Positions 41,959 to 51,019 of a stretch of 64,000 nt of DNA are shown piece by piece. Under the pieces are notes generated by a model. That model ran no database searches, was not told the origin of the DNA, and saw only the letters and a program-made list of their open reading frames with translations. The stretch spans positions 6,324,001 to 6,388,000 of the forward strand of contig NZ_CP072941.1 of NCBI RefSeq assembly GCF_018069625.1, read 5' to 3'. This stretch comes from Streptomyces yatensis (GTDB lineage Bacteria; Actinomycetota; Actinomycetes; Streptomycetales; Streptomycetaceae). Every line of letters starts with the position of its first letter. The first letter of the stretch is position 1. The translations under genes were made by a program, and so were the position numbers.

Positions 41959-43011
41959 ATGACGGACCGAGAGACGACGGGCGGCGCGCCCGGCGGAGAG
42001 GCGCCCCGTACGGCACTGGTCTTCCCCGGGCAGGGCGCCCAGAAGGCGGGCATGGGCGAGGCCTGGCGGGACACCCCCTCCTGGGCGCTGGTGGCCGAGG
42101 TATCGGAGTACACCGGTATCGACGTCGAGGAACTCCTGCTGAAGGCCGACGACGAGACGCTGCGCCGCACCGATCTCGCCCAGATCGCCGTCTTCACCAC
42201 GGAGGTGCTCGCCCACCGCGAGGCGGAGGCCGCCGGGCTGCTGGGCGATGTGGTGGCCTGCGCCGGGCACAGCCTGGGCGAGTACACCGCGCTCCACGCC
42301 GCCGGGGCCCTGCCGCTCGCCGACACCGCCCGCCTCGTCGCCGCCCGCGGCCGGGCCATGCGCGCGTGCGCCGAGCGGTCGCCCGGCACCATGGCCGCCG
42401 TGGTGCGGCTCGGCCCCGAGACCGTGGCGGCGCTGGTCGCCCAGGTCCAGGAGGACGGCGGCCAGGTCTGGATCGCCAATGTCAACGCACCCGGCGCCAT
42501 CGTGCTCTCGGGCACCGCCGAGGCCGTGGACCGGCTCGCCGAACTGGCCGTCGAGAACGAGGGCAAGGTGATCCGGCTCGCCGTCGGCGGCGCCTTCCAC
42601 AGCCCGCTGATGGCCCCGGCCGCCGACGACGTGCGCGAGGCCCTGGCCGCCGTGCGGTTCGCCCCCGAGCACCTTCCGGTCGTCGCCAACGTGGACGCCC
42701 GCCCGTACGCGAGCGGCGAACGCTGGCGGGAGCTCGAACTGAACCAGCTCACCAGCCCGGTGCGCTGGGAGGAGAGCGTCCGCACGCTGGCCGATGAACT
42801 CGGCTGCACGCGGTTCGTGGAGCTGGGCCCCGGGCGCCAGCTGACCGGCATGATCCGCCGGATCGCGAAGGGCGCGCTCACCGTCCCGGTCGAGTCGTCC
42901 GCCGCCCTCGCCAAGCTCACGGCCCCCGAAGTCCCTGAAGCCTCTGAAACCCCCGAAACCCCTGAAACCGCTGGAACTTCCGGAGCGTCCGGAACCCCCG
43001 TACCCCGCTGA
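41959..43011 (+). CDS. Malonyl-CoA:ACP acyltransferase (FabD-like)
   Basis: The 350-residue acyltransferase has FPGQGAQ at residues 22-28, catalytic Ser105 in CAGHSLGEYTAL and His214 in GAFHSPLM, which fits a malonyl-specific transferase. The C-terminal 30 residues are a low-complexity Pro/Glu/Thr/Ser tail with PETPET-type repeats. ATG 41959 follows GAAGGAG. It loads malonyl units onto the cluster ACPs, which makes the system independent of the housekeeping FabD. Confidence 0.95.
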   Translation: MTDRETTGGAPGGEAPRTALVFPGQGAQKAGMGEAWRDTPSWALVAEVSEYTGIDVEELLLKADDETLRRTDLAQIAVFTTEVLAHREAEAAGLLGDVVACAGHSLGEYTALHAAGALPLADTARLVAARGRAMRACAERSPGTMAAVVRLGPETVAALVAQVQEDGGQVWIANVNAPGAIVLSGTAEAVDRLAELAVENEGKVIRLAVGGAFHSPLMAPAADDVREALAAVRFAPEHLPVVANVDARPYASGERWRELELNQLTSPVRWEESVRTLADELGCTRFVELGPGRQLTGMIRRIAKGALTVPVESSAALAKLTAPEVPEASETPETPETAGTSGASGTPVPR

Positions 43012-43045
43012 GCCTCACCCTTTGAGAGCGGAAGGAGACCCCCGC

Positions 43046-43300
43046 ATGGCCGACGCCACCGCCGCCCTTGACATGGACGAACTGCGCACCTTCGTCGCGG
43101 ATGTGCTCGATGTGGACGAGGAGGACGTCACCGACGACGCCGACTTCGTCAAGACGCTGGGCGTGGACTCCCTCATGGCCCTCGAGGTCATGGTCGTCCT
43201 GGAGAAGAAGTACTCGGTGAAGCTGGAGGAGCGGGAGATGAAGGACATCACCACGCTCCGCAAGGTGCACGATCTGCTCGCCTCGAAGCTGGGGAAGTGA
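43046..43300 (+). CDS. Acyl carrier protein 2
   Basis: The 84-residue ACP has the phosphopantetheine site Ser42 in LGVDSLMALEVMVVLEKKY and a fatty-acid-type helix III (MKDITTLRKV). ATG 43046 follows GGAAGGAG. It is located between the acyltransferase and dehydratase genes and is likely the elongation ACP of the system; the first ACP at 31341 is more divergent. Confidence 0.95.
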   Translation: MADATAALDMDELRTFVADVLDVDEEDVTDDADFVKTLGVDSLMALEVMVVLEKKYSVKLEEREMKDITTLRKVHDLLASKLGK

Positions 43301-43301
43301 G

Positions 43302-43763
43302 ATGACGGCGGCCGCCTGCGGACCGGTCGACGGCACCGTGGAGGTCGTGGACCCCGGCGTCCCCGGTGAGCGGCCCGCCCGGTGCGTGGCCGTGGTCGGC
43401 GCGTCGGAGAAGGTGTTCGCCGGGCACTTCCCGGGGTTCGCCATCTTCCCCGGCGTATGTGTCGTGGAGTACGTCCAGCGCGGCGCCCTCGCCACACTGC
43501 CGGAGCGCGAACCGGGCGGGCGCTGGGTCCTGGCGGCCGTCGAGTCCTCCCGGTTCCTCAGCCCGGTCTACCCCGGGGACGAGCTGACCAGCGAATACGT
43601 CTGGTCGCGCAAGGACGGCGCGGTGCGCTGCCGGGCCTCGGCGGCCACCGGGCGCGGACCCGCCGCGCAGATAAGGCTGCGCTTCGAGAACCGGGACGCC
43701 CGGGGCGCGGAGGCCGGGGCGGGGGAGCGGAGCGACCAGGGCCGAGGAGCGGACGCCGGATGA
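43302..43763 (+). CDS. FabZ-like 3-hydroxyacyl-ACP dehydratase, catalytic subunit
   Basis: The 153-residue hotdog protein has the FabZ/FabA active-site block VFAGHFPGFAIFPGV followed by VVEYVQRGAL. His42 and Glu56 are separated by 14 positions, as in FabZ. It should dehydrate 3-hydroxyacyl-ACP to trans-2-enoyl-ACP. It overlaps the next hotdog gene (ATGA), which has lost the catalytic His; together they probably form a heterodimer, as known for aryl-polyene ApeI/ApeP and mycobacterial Had proteins. The C-terminal tail is low-complexity. Confidence 0.88.
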   Translation: MTAAACGPVDGTVEVVDPGVPGERPARCVAVVGASEKVFAGHFPGFAIFPGVCVVEYVQRGALATLPEREPGGRWVLAAVESSRFLSPVYPGDELTSEYVWSRKDGAVRCRASAATGRGPAAQIRLRFENRDARGAEAGAGERSDQGRGADAG

Positions 43764-44326
43764 TCACTGTCGATGAGATCAAGCGGGTGCTGCCGCACCG
43801 CTACCCCATGCTGCTGGTCGACCGGGTCACCGAGCTGGTGCCGGGCGAGCGGGCGCGCGGGCTGAAGGCGGTCACCTGCAATGAGCCCTGGTACGAGGGG
43901 ATGCCGGACACCGCGTCCGCGGAGGACTACCACTATCCGTGGACGGTGCTCATCGAGTCCTGGTGCCATGTGGCCGGGGTGCTGGTGGCCTGGGACCGGC
44001 CCAACCCCGATGTACGCAAGGGCAAGGCGATGCTGCTCGGCGGGATCACCGACGCCGAGTTCCACCGCCCGGTGGTGCCGGGCGATGTGGTGGAGCATCA
44101 TGTGCGATTGGCCCGCCAGGTCGGCGAGACCTTCGTCTTCGAGGGCGAGAGCCTGGTCGGGAAGGAGACCGTCCTCACCATCGGGCGGCTGACGATGACC
44201 ATGCGCCCGGCCTCCGACCTGGAGGCCCCGCCCGTGACCGCCCCGCCCGTGACCGCCCCGCCCGTGACCGCCCCGCCGGCGGCCGCGCCGCCCGTGCCCG
44301 ACCCCCCTGTGCCCGACCCCCTCTGA
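43760..44326 (+). CDS. FabZ-like hotdog protein lacking the catalytic His
   Basis: The 188-residue protein begins like FabZ (ITVDEIKRVLPHRYPMLLVDR), but the GHFPG block is altered to NEPWYEGMPD, with Met48 at the His position. Glu66 (LIESWCHVAG) is kept, and another His58 lies nearby. The final 35 residues are a PPVTA/PPVPD tandem repeat tail. The pairing with the intact dehydratase upstream suggests a structural or substrate-binding partner. Independent activity using His58 is conceivable but unlikely. Confidence 0.82.
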   Translation: MITVDEIKRVLPHRYPMLLVDRVTELVPGERARGLKAVTCNEPWYEGMPDTASAEDYHYPWTVLIESWCHVAGVLVAWDRPNPDVRKGKAMLLGGITDAEFHRPVVPGDVVEHHVRLARQVGETFVFEGESLVGKETVLTIGRLTMTMRPASDLEAPPVTAPPVTAPPVTAPPAAAPPVPDPPVPDPL

Positions 44327-44359
44327 CCGACATCACCTCCGGGAGAAGGACCTCACCGT

Positions 44360-45145
44360 ATGTCCGACCGAATATCCGACGACACGGGCCGCGCATCCGG
44401 TGACAACGAGCCGACGCCGCGCGTCGCGCTGGTCTCCGGCGGCTCCCGCGGCATCGGCCGGTCCACCGTGCTGCGGCTGGCCCGGGACGGCTTCGACGTG
44501 GCGTTCTGCCATCACTCCAGCCCCGATGCCGCCCGTGAGCTGGAGGAGGAGGCGGCGCGGCACGGCGGCGGGCGGGTGATCGGCCGGCAGACGGACGTCC
44601 GCGACGCGGGCGCGGTGCGCGAACTGGTCGCCTTCGCCGAGGAGTCGCTCGGCCCGGTCGATGTCGCGGTCACCAGCGCGGGGATCACCCGGGACAATCC
44701 GCTGCTGCTGATGAAGGACGAGGAGTGGCGGGACGTTCTGGAGGTCAACCTGGACGGCACCTATCACCTGTGCCGTTCCGTGGTGTTCGGAATGATGAAA
44801 CGCAAGTCCGGATGCGTCATCAACATCTCGTCGGTCGCCGGGGTCCACGGCAATGCGACCCAGAGCAATTACGCGGCGTCCAAAGCGGGGATCATCGGCT
44901 TCACCAAGTCGCTCGCCAAGGAGGTCGGACGGTATGGCATACGGGCCAATGTGGTGGCGCCCGGCTTCGTCGAGACCGATATGACGGCGGAGCTTTCCGA
45001 CCGGGTGCGCAAGGAGGCGGAGCAGAGCATCCCGCTGCGCCGCTTCGGCCGTCCGGAGGAGGTCGCCGACATGGTCGCGTACCTGGTCGGAGCGGAGTAT
45101 GTGACCGGAGCGGTGTTCCAGGTCGACGGCGGCATCGTCCTCTGA
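44360..45145 (+). CDS. 3-oxoacyl-ACP reductase (FabG-like ketoreductase)
   Basis: The 261-residue SDR has the NADPH motif VSGGSRGIGRSTV, NSAG-type TSAGITRDN, Ser in INISSVAG, and Tyr/Lys in NYAASKAGIIGF (Tyr-x3-Lys). The C-terminus VFQVDGGIVL fits FabG. It should reduce the 3-ketoacyl-ACP after each condensation. It has an N-terminal 18-residue acidic extension compared with FabG. A GGAGAAGGA site lies upstream. It is part of the operon between the dehydratase pair and the DsbA-fold gene. Confidence 0.95.
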   Translation: MSDRISDDTGRASGDNEPTPRVALVSGGSRGIGRSTVLRLARDGFDVAFCHHSSPDAARELEEEAARHGGGRVIGRQTDVRDAGAVRELVAFAEESLGPVDVAVTSAGITRDNPLLLMKDEEWRDVLEVNLDGTYHLCRSVVFGMMKRKSGCVINISSVAGVHGNATQSNYAASKAGIIGFTKSLAKEVGRYGIRANVVAPGFVETDMTAELSDRVRKEAEQSIPLRRFGRPEEVADMVAYLVGAEYVTGAVFQVDGGIVL

Positions 45146-45199
45146 CGGGCGCCGTCGGCACCTTTGTTCGAACGGTGGTCGCCGGCTGAGGGCCGCTCC

Positions 45200-45997
45200 A
45201 TGAGCGTCACGCACGAGACGGACGAGCGAGGGGGTACGGACGTGGCAGCCAAGCGCAGCAAAGTACCGCGCTTCTATTTCAATTTCCGCAGCCCGTACAG
45301 CTGGATCGCCTACCGTGATCTGATGGACCGCTATCCGGATGTCGCACAGGCGGTGGAATGGCACCCGTGGTGGGAGCCGGACGCGGATGGTGAGCGCCGT
45401 ATGGCCGAACAACGCCATCACTTTCCGTATACGGCGATGTCCCGGGAGAAGCATCTCTATATCCTCCAGGATGTGCGCCGGCTGACGACCGACCGCGGCC
45501 TCGCGGTCCACTGGCCGGTGGATCTCGACCCGGTCTGGGAGGTGCCGCATCTGCCGTACTTCCTGGCGCTGGACGCGGGGCTCGGCCCCGCCTACATCGA
45601 GCGCGTCTACCGGGCGCGCTGGCAGGAGGGCCGCGACATCTGCGACCGTACGACCATCGCGGCCATCGCCGGTGAGCTGGGGCTTCCGGCCGACCGGGCG
45701 GCGGCGGCCGCCGATGACGAGGAGCTGCGCGGCGGCCGGGGACTCCAGGCCCTGCTCGCGCTCAGCGACGCCGGGGCGTTCGGCGTGCCGTTCTTCACCC
45801 ATGGCTATGACAAGTTCTGGGGCGTGGACCGGCTGCCGGCCTTCGTCGACGCGGTCCGCTCCGGCTCCGGGCCGCGCCCGGGCTCCGGTGACCGGTCCGG
45901 GCCCCGCTCCCGGGACACGCCCGCCGCCGTGCCGTCGGACACCGACTTCGCCGCCGCCCGGTCGGCCGATCCGGGCCATGCCGGAGGCTGTGGCTGA
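45200..45997 (+). CDS. NahD/DsbA-fold isomerase or oxidoreductase
   Basis: The 265-residue protein of the thioredoxin-fold kappa class (2-hydroxychromene-2-carboxylate isomerase/FrnE-like) begins VPRFYFNFRSPYSWIAYRDL. The SPYSW segment replaces the CxxC of true DsbA, so it is probably glutathione/thiol-independent isomerase-like rather than disulfide-forming. It ends ALSDAGAFGVPFFTHGYDKFWGVDRL. ATG 45200 follows GAGGG. In polyene clusters such proteins are candidates for double-bond isomerisation; that role is inference. Confidence 0.8.
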   Translation: MSVTHETDERGGTDVAAKRSKVPRFYFNFRSPYSWIAYRDLMDRYPDVAQAVEWHPWWEPDADGERRMAEQRHHFPYTAMSREKHLYILQDVRRLTTDRGLAVHWPVDLDPVWEVPHLPYFLALDAGLGPAYIERVYRARWQEGRDICDRTTIAAIAGELGLPADRAAAAADDEELRGGRGLQALLALSDAGAFGVPFFTHGYDKFWGVDRLPAFVDAVRSGSGPRPGSGDRSGPRSRDTPAAVPSDTDFAAARSADPGHAGGCG

Positions 45998-46028
45998 CTC
46001 TTCGCCCGCCCGCTCGTTCACACGTTGT

Positions 46029-46101
46029 CGCCCGTCCAACTGCCCGTCCGACCGCCCGTCCAACTGCCCGTTCGACCGCCCGTCCAACTGCCCGTCCCGA
46101 C
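46029..46101. repeat. 24-base tandem repeat, three copies
   Basis: Three near-identical units of CGCCCGTCCAACTGCCCGTC plus CGAC (last copy 25 bases) lie in the non-coding gap before the alpha/beta hydrolase gene. Confidence 0.8.
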
Positions 46102-46180
46102 CGCCCCGTCCACCGCCCGCCGCGACCGAGACGAGAACGCCCTGACCGCCGACGGACACTCCCCCTCCTGGAGGACGCAG

Positions 46181-47110
46181 ATGCCCGAGCCACGCCAGAC
46201 GTCGGCGCGCTCCCCCTCCCTGGGAGCCCGCGCCCTCTCGGCCGCGGCCCTGCCGATCGCCCCGCTGTACGGGGCCTCGCTGGCGTATCTGGCCTTCCAT
46301 CCGCGGCGCCGGGAACAGCGGGAGCACCCACGGGACCACGGGCTGCCCTGCACGGAGCTGAAGGTGCCCTTCGCGGCGCGCAAGCACCTGGACACCTGGC
46401 TGTGCCCGGCGTCCCCGGAGAAGGTGGTGGTGCTCGGGCACAGCATGGCCACGGCGAAGGACCACAGCCTGCGCCACGCCAAGTTCCTGCACGACGCCGG
46501 GTACACCGTCTGTCTGTTCGACCACCGCAACCACGGGGCCAGCAGCGACGACTGGGCGCTGTTCGGGCTGGGCGACCGGTTCGCGAGCGATGTCACCGCC
46601 GTGGTGTCCCATCTGCGCGGCCGGCGGGGGTACGGCACGGCGCGGATAGCCTTCTACGGCTTCTCGTTCTCGTGCTTCTCGTCCATGTGGGCGCTGACGC
46701 ACGACGGGTTCGAACTTGACGCGCTGGTGTGCGACAGCGGGCCGGGGCACGACGTCCCGCCGCTGCTGCGCAAGTTCCTGGAGGCCGAGGCGCTGCCGCT
46801 GCCCGCCGTGCTGAAGGGCGAGCCGGCCCGTTCGGTGGTGGCGCGGACGCTGTGCGCGGTGGGCCCGGCCATGCTCCGGGCCCAGTGGCCCCCGCCCGCG
46901 ACGGGCAAGTTCGCCAAGATCCCCCTGTTGTTCATGTCGGGCGAGCACGATGCGATCGTGCCGCCTTCCTCGGTGGACGCGCTGGCCGAGCGCTATGCCC
47001 AGGCCGAGACGCACGTCCTGCCGGGAGCCGAGCATCTGCTCGGGCTGGAGACCGATCCTGAAGGCTACGCGAGCGTGGTGCTGGATTTCCTTGAGCGGGC
47101 CCTGGGGTAG
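46181..47110 (+). CDS. Alpha/beta hydrolase A (putative thioesterase/acyltransferase)
   Basis: The 309-residue protein has a hydrophobic N-terminal segment ([22 protein letters not shown], likely membrane anchoring) and an alpha/beta-hydrolase domain. The nucleophile is Ser162 in [10 protein letters not shown], the acid Asp is in [10 protein letters not shown], and His is in [12 protein letters not shown] 46181 with GGAGG is chosen over the repeat-rich upstream frame. It closely resembles the hydrolase encoded at 48990 (shared PLYGA, VVVLGH, FDHRNHG, YGFS, GP...MLR.QWPPP). Product release from the ACP is a reasonable guess. Confidence 0.82.
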   Translation: MPEPRQTSARSPSLGARALSAAALPIAPLYGASLAYLAFHPRRREQREHPRDHGLPCTELKVPFAARKHLDTWLCPASPEKVVVLGHSMATAKDHSLRHAKFLHDAGYTVCLFDHRNHGASSDDWALFGLGDRFASDVTAVVSHLRGRRGYGTARIAFYGFSFSCFSSMWALTHDGFELDALVCDSGPGHDVPPLLRKFLEAEALPLPAVLKGEPARSVVARTLCAVGPAMLRAQWPPPATGKFAKIPLLFMSGEHDAIVPPSSVDALAERYAQAETHVLPGAEHLLGLETDPEGYASVVLDFLERALG

Positions 47111-47165
47111 CAACCTTGACCGTCCCTCCCGGGACGGAACTTTTCGGGAAGAGGGAAGAGAGAGC

Positions 47166-48920
47166 ATGCAAAAGGTGCTCATCGCCAACCGTGGCGAGAT
47201 CGCTGTCCGTGTTGCCCGTGCCTGCCGGGATGCCGGGATCGCGAGCGTAGCCGTCTACGCCGATCCGGACCGGGACGCATGTCATGTGCGCGCGGCCGAT
47301 GAAGCCTATGCGCTGGGCGGTGACACCCCGGCGGCCAGCTATCTCGACCAGGCCAAGGTCCTGGCCGCGGCCGCCGAATCCGGCGCCGACGCCGTCCACC
47401 CCGGCTACGGATTCCTCTCCGAGAACGCCGAATTCGCCCAGGCCGTCCTCGACGCGGGCCTGACCTGGATCGGCCCCCCGCCGCACGCCATCCGCGACCT
47501 GGGCGACAAGGTCGCCGCCCGCCACATCGCCCAGCGCGCCGGCGCCCCCCTGGTCGCCGGCACCCCCGACCCGGTCTCCGGCGCGGAGGAGGTCGTGGCC
47601 TTCGCCGAAGAGCACGGCCTGCCGATCGCCATCAAGGCCGCCTTCGGCGGCGGCGGCCGCGGCCTGAAGGTCGCCCGCACCATGGAGGAAGTCCCCGAGC
47701 TCTACGACTCCGCGGTCCGCGAGGCCGTGGCGGCGTTCGGCCGCGGGGAGTGCTTCGTCGAGCGCTACCTCGACAAGCCCCGCCACGTGGAGACCCAGTG
47801 CCTGGCCGACACCCACGGCAACGTCGTGGTCGTCTCCACCCGTGACTGCTCCCTCCAGCGCCGCCACCAAAAGCTCGTCGAAGAGGCCCCGGCCCCGTTC
47901 CTGACCCCGGAGCAGAACGACCAGCTCTACGCCGCCTCCAAGGCCATCCTCAAGGAAGCCGGCTATGTGGGCGCCGGTACCGTCGAGTTCCTCGTGGGCA
48001 ACGACGGCACGATCTCGTTCCTGGAGGTCAACACCCGTCTCCAGGTGGAGCACCCGGTCACCGAGGAGGTCACCGGCATCGACCTGGTCCGCGAGATGTT
48101 CCGCATCGCGGACGGGGAGAAGCTGGGGTACGACGATCCGCCGATGCGGGGGCACTCGTTCGAGTTCCGGATCAATGGTGAGGACCCGGGCCGTAACTTC
48201 CTGCCCGCCCCCGGCACCGTGACCTCCTTCGTCCCGCCCGCCGGCCCCGGTGTCCGGCTGGACGCGGGCGTGGAGTCGGGCAGCGTCATCGGCCCGGCGT
48301 GGGACTCGCTGCTGGCCAAACTGATCGTCACCGGCGCCACCCGCACCCAGGCCCTCCAGCGCGCCGCCCGTGCCCTGGCGGAGTTCCAGGTCGAGGGCAT
48401 GGCCACCGCGATCCCGTTCCACCAGGCCGTGGTGGTGGACCCGGCGTTCACCAGCGAGCCGTTCACGATCCACACCCGCTGGATCGAGACCGAGTTCAAC
48501 AACACCATCGCCCCCTTCGCCCCGACCGGGATGGACGAGGTCGACGAGCCCACCGCCCGGGAGACCGTCGTGGTCGAGGTCGGCGGCAAGCGGCTGGAGA
48601 TCTCGCTTCCGGCAGTCCTCGGCCTGGCGGTGTCGCCCGGGGAGGTCGCGGGGACCAAGAAGCCGAAGCGCAAGGCGGTCAAGAAGTCCGGCTCCGCCGC
48701 CTCCGGCGACGCCCTGGCCTCCCCGATGCAGGGCACCATCGTCAAGGTCGCCGTCAATGAGGGCGACACCGTGGCCGAGGGCGACCTCATCGTCGTCCTG
48801 GAGGCCATGAAGATGGAACAGCCCCTCAACGCCCACCGCGGCGGCATCGTCAAGAGCCTGAACGCGAACGTCGGCGCCTCGGTCAGCGCGGGCGCCGTGA
48901 TCTGCGAACTCAAGGACTGA
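47166..48920 (+). CDS. accA: Acyl-CoA carboxylase alpha subunit (biotin carboxylase + BCCP)
   Basis: The 584-residue protein has a biotin carboxylase domain ([24 protein letters not shown]-grasp [31 protein letters not shown]). A lysine-rich linker follows, then a C-terminal biotinyl domain with Lys549 in LEAMKMEQP. This is the AccA1/AccA2 type used with separate carboxyltransferase subunits. Streptomyces has housekeeping copies elsewhere, so a copy as last gene of the PKS operon suggests extra malonyl-CoA supply. The beta and epsilon subunits are not in the window. Confidence 0.95.
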   Translation: MQKVLIANRGEIAVRVARACRDAGIASVAVYADPDRDACHVRAADEAYALGGDTPAASYLDQAKVLAAAAESGADAVHPGYGFLSENAEFAQAVLDAGLTWIGPPPHAIRDLGDKVAARHIAQRAGAPLVAGTPDPVSGAEEVVAFAEEHGLPIAIKAAFGGGGRGLKVARTMEEVPELYDSAVREAVAAFGRGECFVERYLDKPRHVETQCLADTHGNVVVVSTRDCSLQRRHQKLVEEAPAPFLTPEQNDQLYAASKAILKEAGYVGAGTVEFLVGNDGTISFLEVNTRLQVEHPVTEEVTGIDLVREMFRIADGEKLGYDDPPMRGHSFEFRINGEDPGRNFLPAPGTVTSFVPPAGPGVRLDAGVESGSVIGPAWDSLLAKLIVTGATRTQALQRAARALAEFQVEGMATAIPFHQAVVVDPAFTSEPFTIHTRWIETEFNNTIAPFAPTGMDEVDEPTARETVVVEVGGKRLEISLPAVLGLAVSPGEVAGTKKPKRKAVKKSGSAASGDALASPMQGTIVKVAVNEGDTVAEGDLIVVLEAMKMEQPLNAHRGGIVKSLNANVGASVSAGAVICELKD

Positions 48921-48940
48921 CCCGCCGCGATGACACCCTT

Positions 48941-48968
48941 ACGGCGGGCTCCGAGCGGGGCCCGCCGT
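48941..48968. terminator. Bidirectional terminator at operon end
   Basis: A 9-base perfect stem (ACGGCGGGC and complement) lies 20 bases after the accA stop and 20 bases beyond the convergent hydrolase B stop. Confidence 0.75.
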
Positions 48969-48989
48969 TCAAGGACCGGCAATGTGAGG

Positions 48990-49901
48990 TCAGTCCTTGA
49001 GCGTCCGCTCCAGGAAGCCCAGGACCGTCTCCGCGTACATCTCCGGCTGGGTCTTGATCCCCTGCAGATGTTCGGTGTCCGGCAGGGTGTGCACCTCGGC
49101 CAGCGGATAGCGCTCGGCCAGCGCCCGCACCCCGGACGCGGGGATCATGGTGTCGAGATCACCGGCCAGAAAGAGCATCGGGGTGCGCTCGTACGCGCCC
49201 CCGAGCGGCGGCGGCCACTGCACCCGCAGCATCGCCACCGCGGCCGACGAGGCGACCGTCTCCACGACCGCGCGGGAGGGCCCGGCGCCCAGCGGGCCGG
49301 GGATCGGCACGCCGCCGGCCGCGACGAAGTTCCGGAACAGCGGGGCCAGCTCCAGCGCCGGACCGCTGTCGAAGATCACCGCGTCGACCGGGCAGTCCTC
49401 CCTCTTGAGCATGTAGAAGGAGGGGAAGGTCGAGATGGAGAAGCCGTAGATCGCGATGCGCGCCGTGGCGTACTCGTCCATCGACCGCATGTGCCGCACC
49501 ACGGCGACCACATCGTCGGTGTGACGGTCGCTCATGCCCCAGCCCGCCCGGTCCGCGACGCTCTTACCGTGGTTGCGGTGGTCGAACATCGCGACCGTAT
49601 AGCCGGCCTCGCTGAGCAGCCGCGCCTGCGCCAGGCTCGCGGACTTGCTCAGCCCCAGGCCGTGTCCGAGGACCACGACACGCTCGGTGTCGCCGGGGAT
49701 GAGCCAGACATGCAGTCCGCGCCCCTGCTGACCGTTCAGCGGAACGTTGACATCCGTGCTGGTCAGCCCCAGGTCGGCGGGCTTCTTGTGATGCGGCCTG
49801 CGGGGCGGGTGGTAGATCATGTACGAGAGGAAGGCGCCGTACAACGGTGCCACCGGGAGGGTCACCGCCGAGGCCGCCTTGGCCAGGAATCCCGTCGCCA
49901 T
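48990..49901 (-). CDS. Alpha/beta hydrolase B (paralogue of A)
   Basis: The 303-residue protein has an N-terminal hydrophobic segment (AASAVTLPVAPLYGAFLSYMI) and an alpha/beta-hydrolase domain. The nucleophile Ser is in YGFSISTFPS, the acid Asp in AGDLDTMIP and the His in DTEHLQGI. It is clearly paralogous to hydrolase A on the other side of accA, and in opposite orientation. Having two copies suggests a duplicated release, editing or acyl-transfer step. The start MATGFLAKAA is at 49901. Confidence 0.82.
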   Translation of the reverse strand: MATGFLAKAASAVTLPVAPLYGAFLSYMIYHPPRRPHHKKPADLGLTSTDVNVPLNGQQGRGLHVWLIPGDTERVVVLGHGLGLSKSASLAQARLLSEAGYTVAMFDHRNHGKSVADRAGWGMSDRHTDDVVAVVRHMRSMDEYATARIAIYGFSISTFPSFYMLKREDCPVDAVIFDSGPALELAPLFRNFVAAGGVPIPGPLGAGPSRAVVETVASSAAVAMLRVQWPPPLGGAYERTPMLFLAGDLDTMIPASGVRALAERYPLAEVHTLPDTEHLQGIKTQPEMYAETVLGFLERTLKD

Positions 49902-50177
49902 GGTCGTCAAACCCCTATCACCGCTCGTGCCCGGACGTGCGCGATCGTAGTGCGGACGGGCAGGTGACCGCGTCGGCCGGGAGGCGAACGTGGCCGAAGT
50001 CACCGGGGGTCCGCGATCGGCAACGCCGCCGCGCGGCAAGGGCGTTGGGGGCGCGGGAACGGGTCGCGGCGGCGCGTGCGGACGGTGGGGTGCCCACGGC
50101 GTGCCGCGCGCGCCGCTGTACCGTCGGTACGTCCACAGCGAGCGCATCATCGGCCGATAGCACGGGGGAAGCGAACA

Positions 50178-50996
50178 GTGTCCTTCACCAGCCCGGTTCA
50201 GCCCGCACAAGAACCCCGGCGATGGGCCCCGGTCGGCGCCCTGCCCACTCCGGGGAGCCGTCCCGGCCCCGGCGAGGTGGCCGTATGGCTGCTGCGGATA
50301 CCGCCCCATGCCGCCGCTGCCACCGCCGTCGCGGAGTCCGTGCTGGACGAGCGGGAGCGGGAGCGCGCGGGGAGGCTGCGGACCGACCTGCTGCGCGAGC
50401 GCTATGTGACCTCCCACGTGGGGCTGCGGACGCTGCTCGGGGGCTATCTCGGCATCGCCCCGGGCGCGGTCGAGTTCGTCCGGGAGACCTGCGGAATGCC
50501 GGACTGCGACAAGCCGCACGGCCGCCCGGCCCTGGCGGGCGAGGACTCGCTGCACTTCTCCCTCTCCCACTCCGGGGACGCCGCCCTGTGCGCCGTCGCC
50601 GGGGTGCCCGTGGGCGCCGATGTCGAGGAGCGGGACCCCGAGCGCACCGGGACCCGGCTGACGGGGCTGATCGGGCAGCTGCACCCGCAGGAGCGGGCGG
50701 CGATCGACGCGCTTCCGGAGGAGCTGCGGGCGGAGGCGTTCCTGGGCTGCTGGGTCCGTAAGGAGGCGTACCTCAAGGGGATCGGCACCGGGCTGCCGGG
50801 CGGGATCAGCGCCCACCATGTGGGTCTCGCCGAGGGGCTGGCCCCCGCCGACGCGCCGTCCGGCCCCGGCGGCTGGGCCTTCGCCGACATCGAGGCACCG
50901 CCCGGCTACCACGCGGCGATCGCCGTACGGGACGAGGCCGCGAGCGGTGGCCCGGCGCGGCCGGTGGTGACCGTGGCCGGTCTGCCCCTGGGCTGA
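50178..50996 (+). CDS. Sfp-type 4'-phosphopantetheinyl transferase
   Basis: The 272-residue protein starts at GTG 50178 after GGGGGAAG. It carries the magnesium-binding acids Asp148 and Glu150 in VGADVEERDPE and the WVRKEAYLKGIG motif at 192-203, with the HFSLSHSG motif before them. The Gsp/Sfp-type fold activates secondary-metabolism carrier proteins using CoA. It follows hydrolase B divergently and probably serves both cluster ACPs. Confidence 0.93.
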   Translation: MSFTSPVQPAQEPRRWAPVGALPTPGSRPGPGEVAVWLLRIPPHAAAATAVAESVLDERERERAGRLRTDLLRERYVTSHVGLRTLLGGYLGIAPGAVEFVRETCGMPDCDKPHGRPALAGEDSLHFSLSHSGDAALCAVAGVPVGADVEERDPERTGTRLTGLIGQLHPQERAAIDALPEELRAEAFLGCWVRKEAYLKGIGTGLPGGISAHHVGLAEGLAPADAPSGPGGWAFADIEAPPGYHAAIAVRDEAASGGPARPVVTVAGLPLG

Positions 50997-51019
50997 TCGT
51001 CCCGGGTACAGTCGGCGCC

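Noticed and set aside
31341..50996. Cinnamoyl-lipopeptide cluster (skyllamycin type)
   Set aside because: The PKS part is reminiscent, but no NRPS modules, halogenase or P450 genes are in the window.
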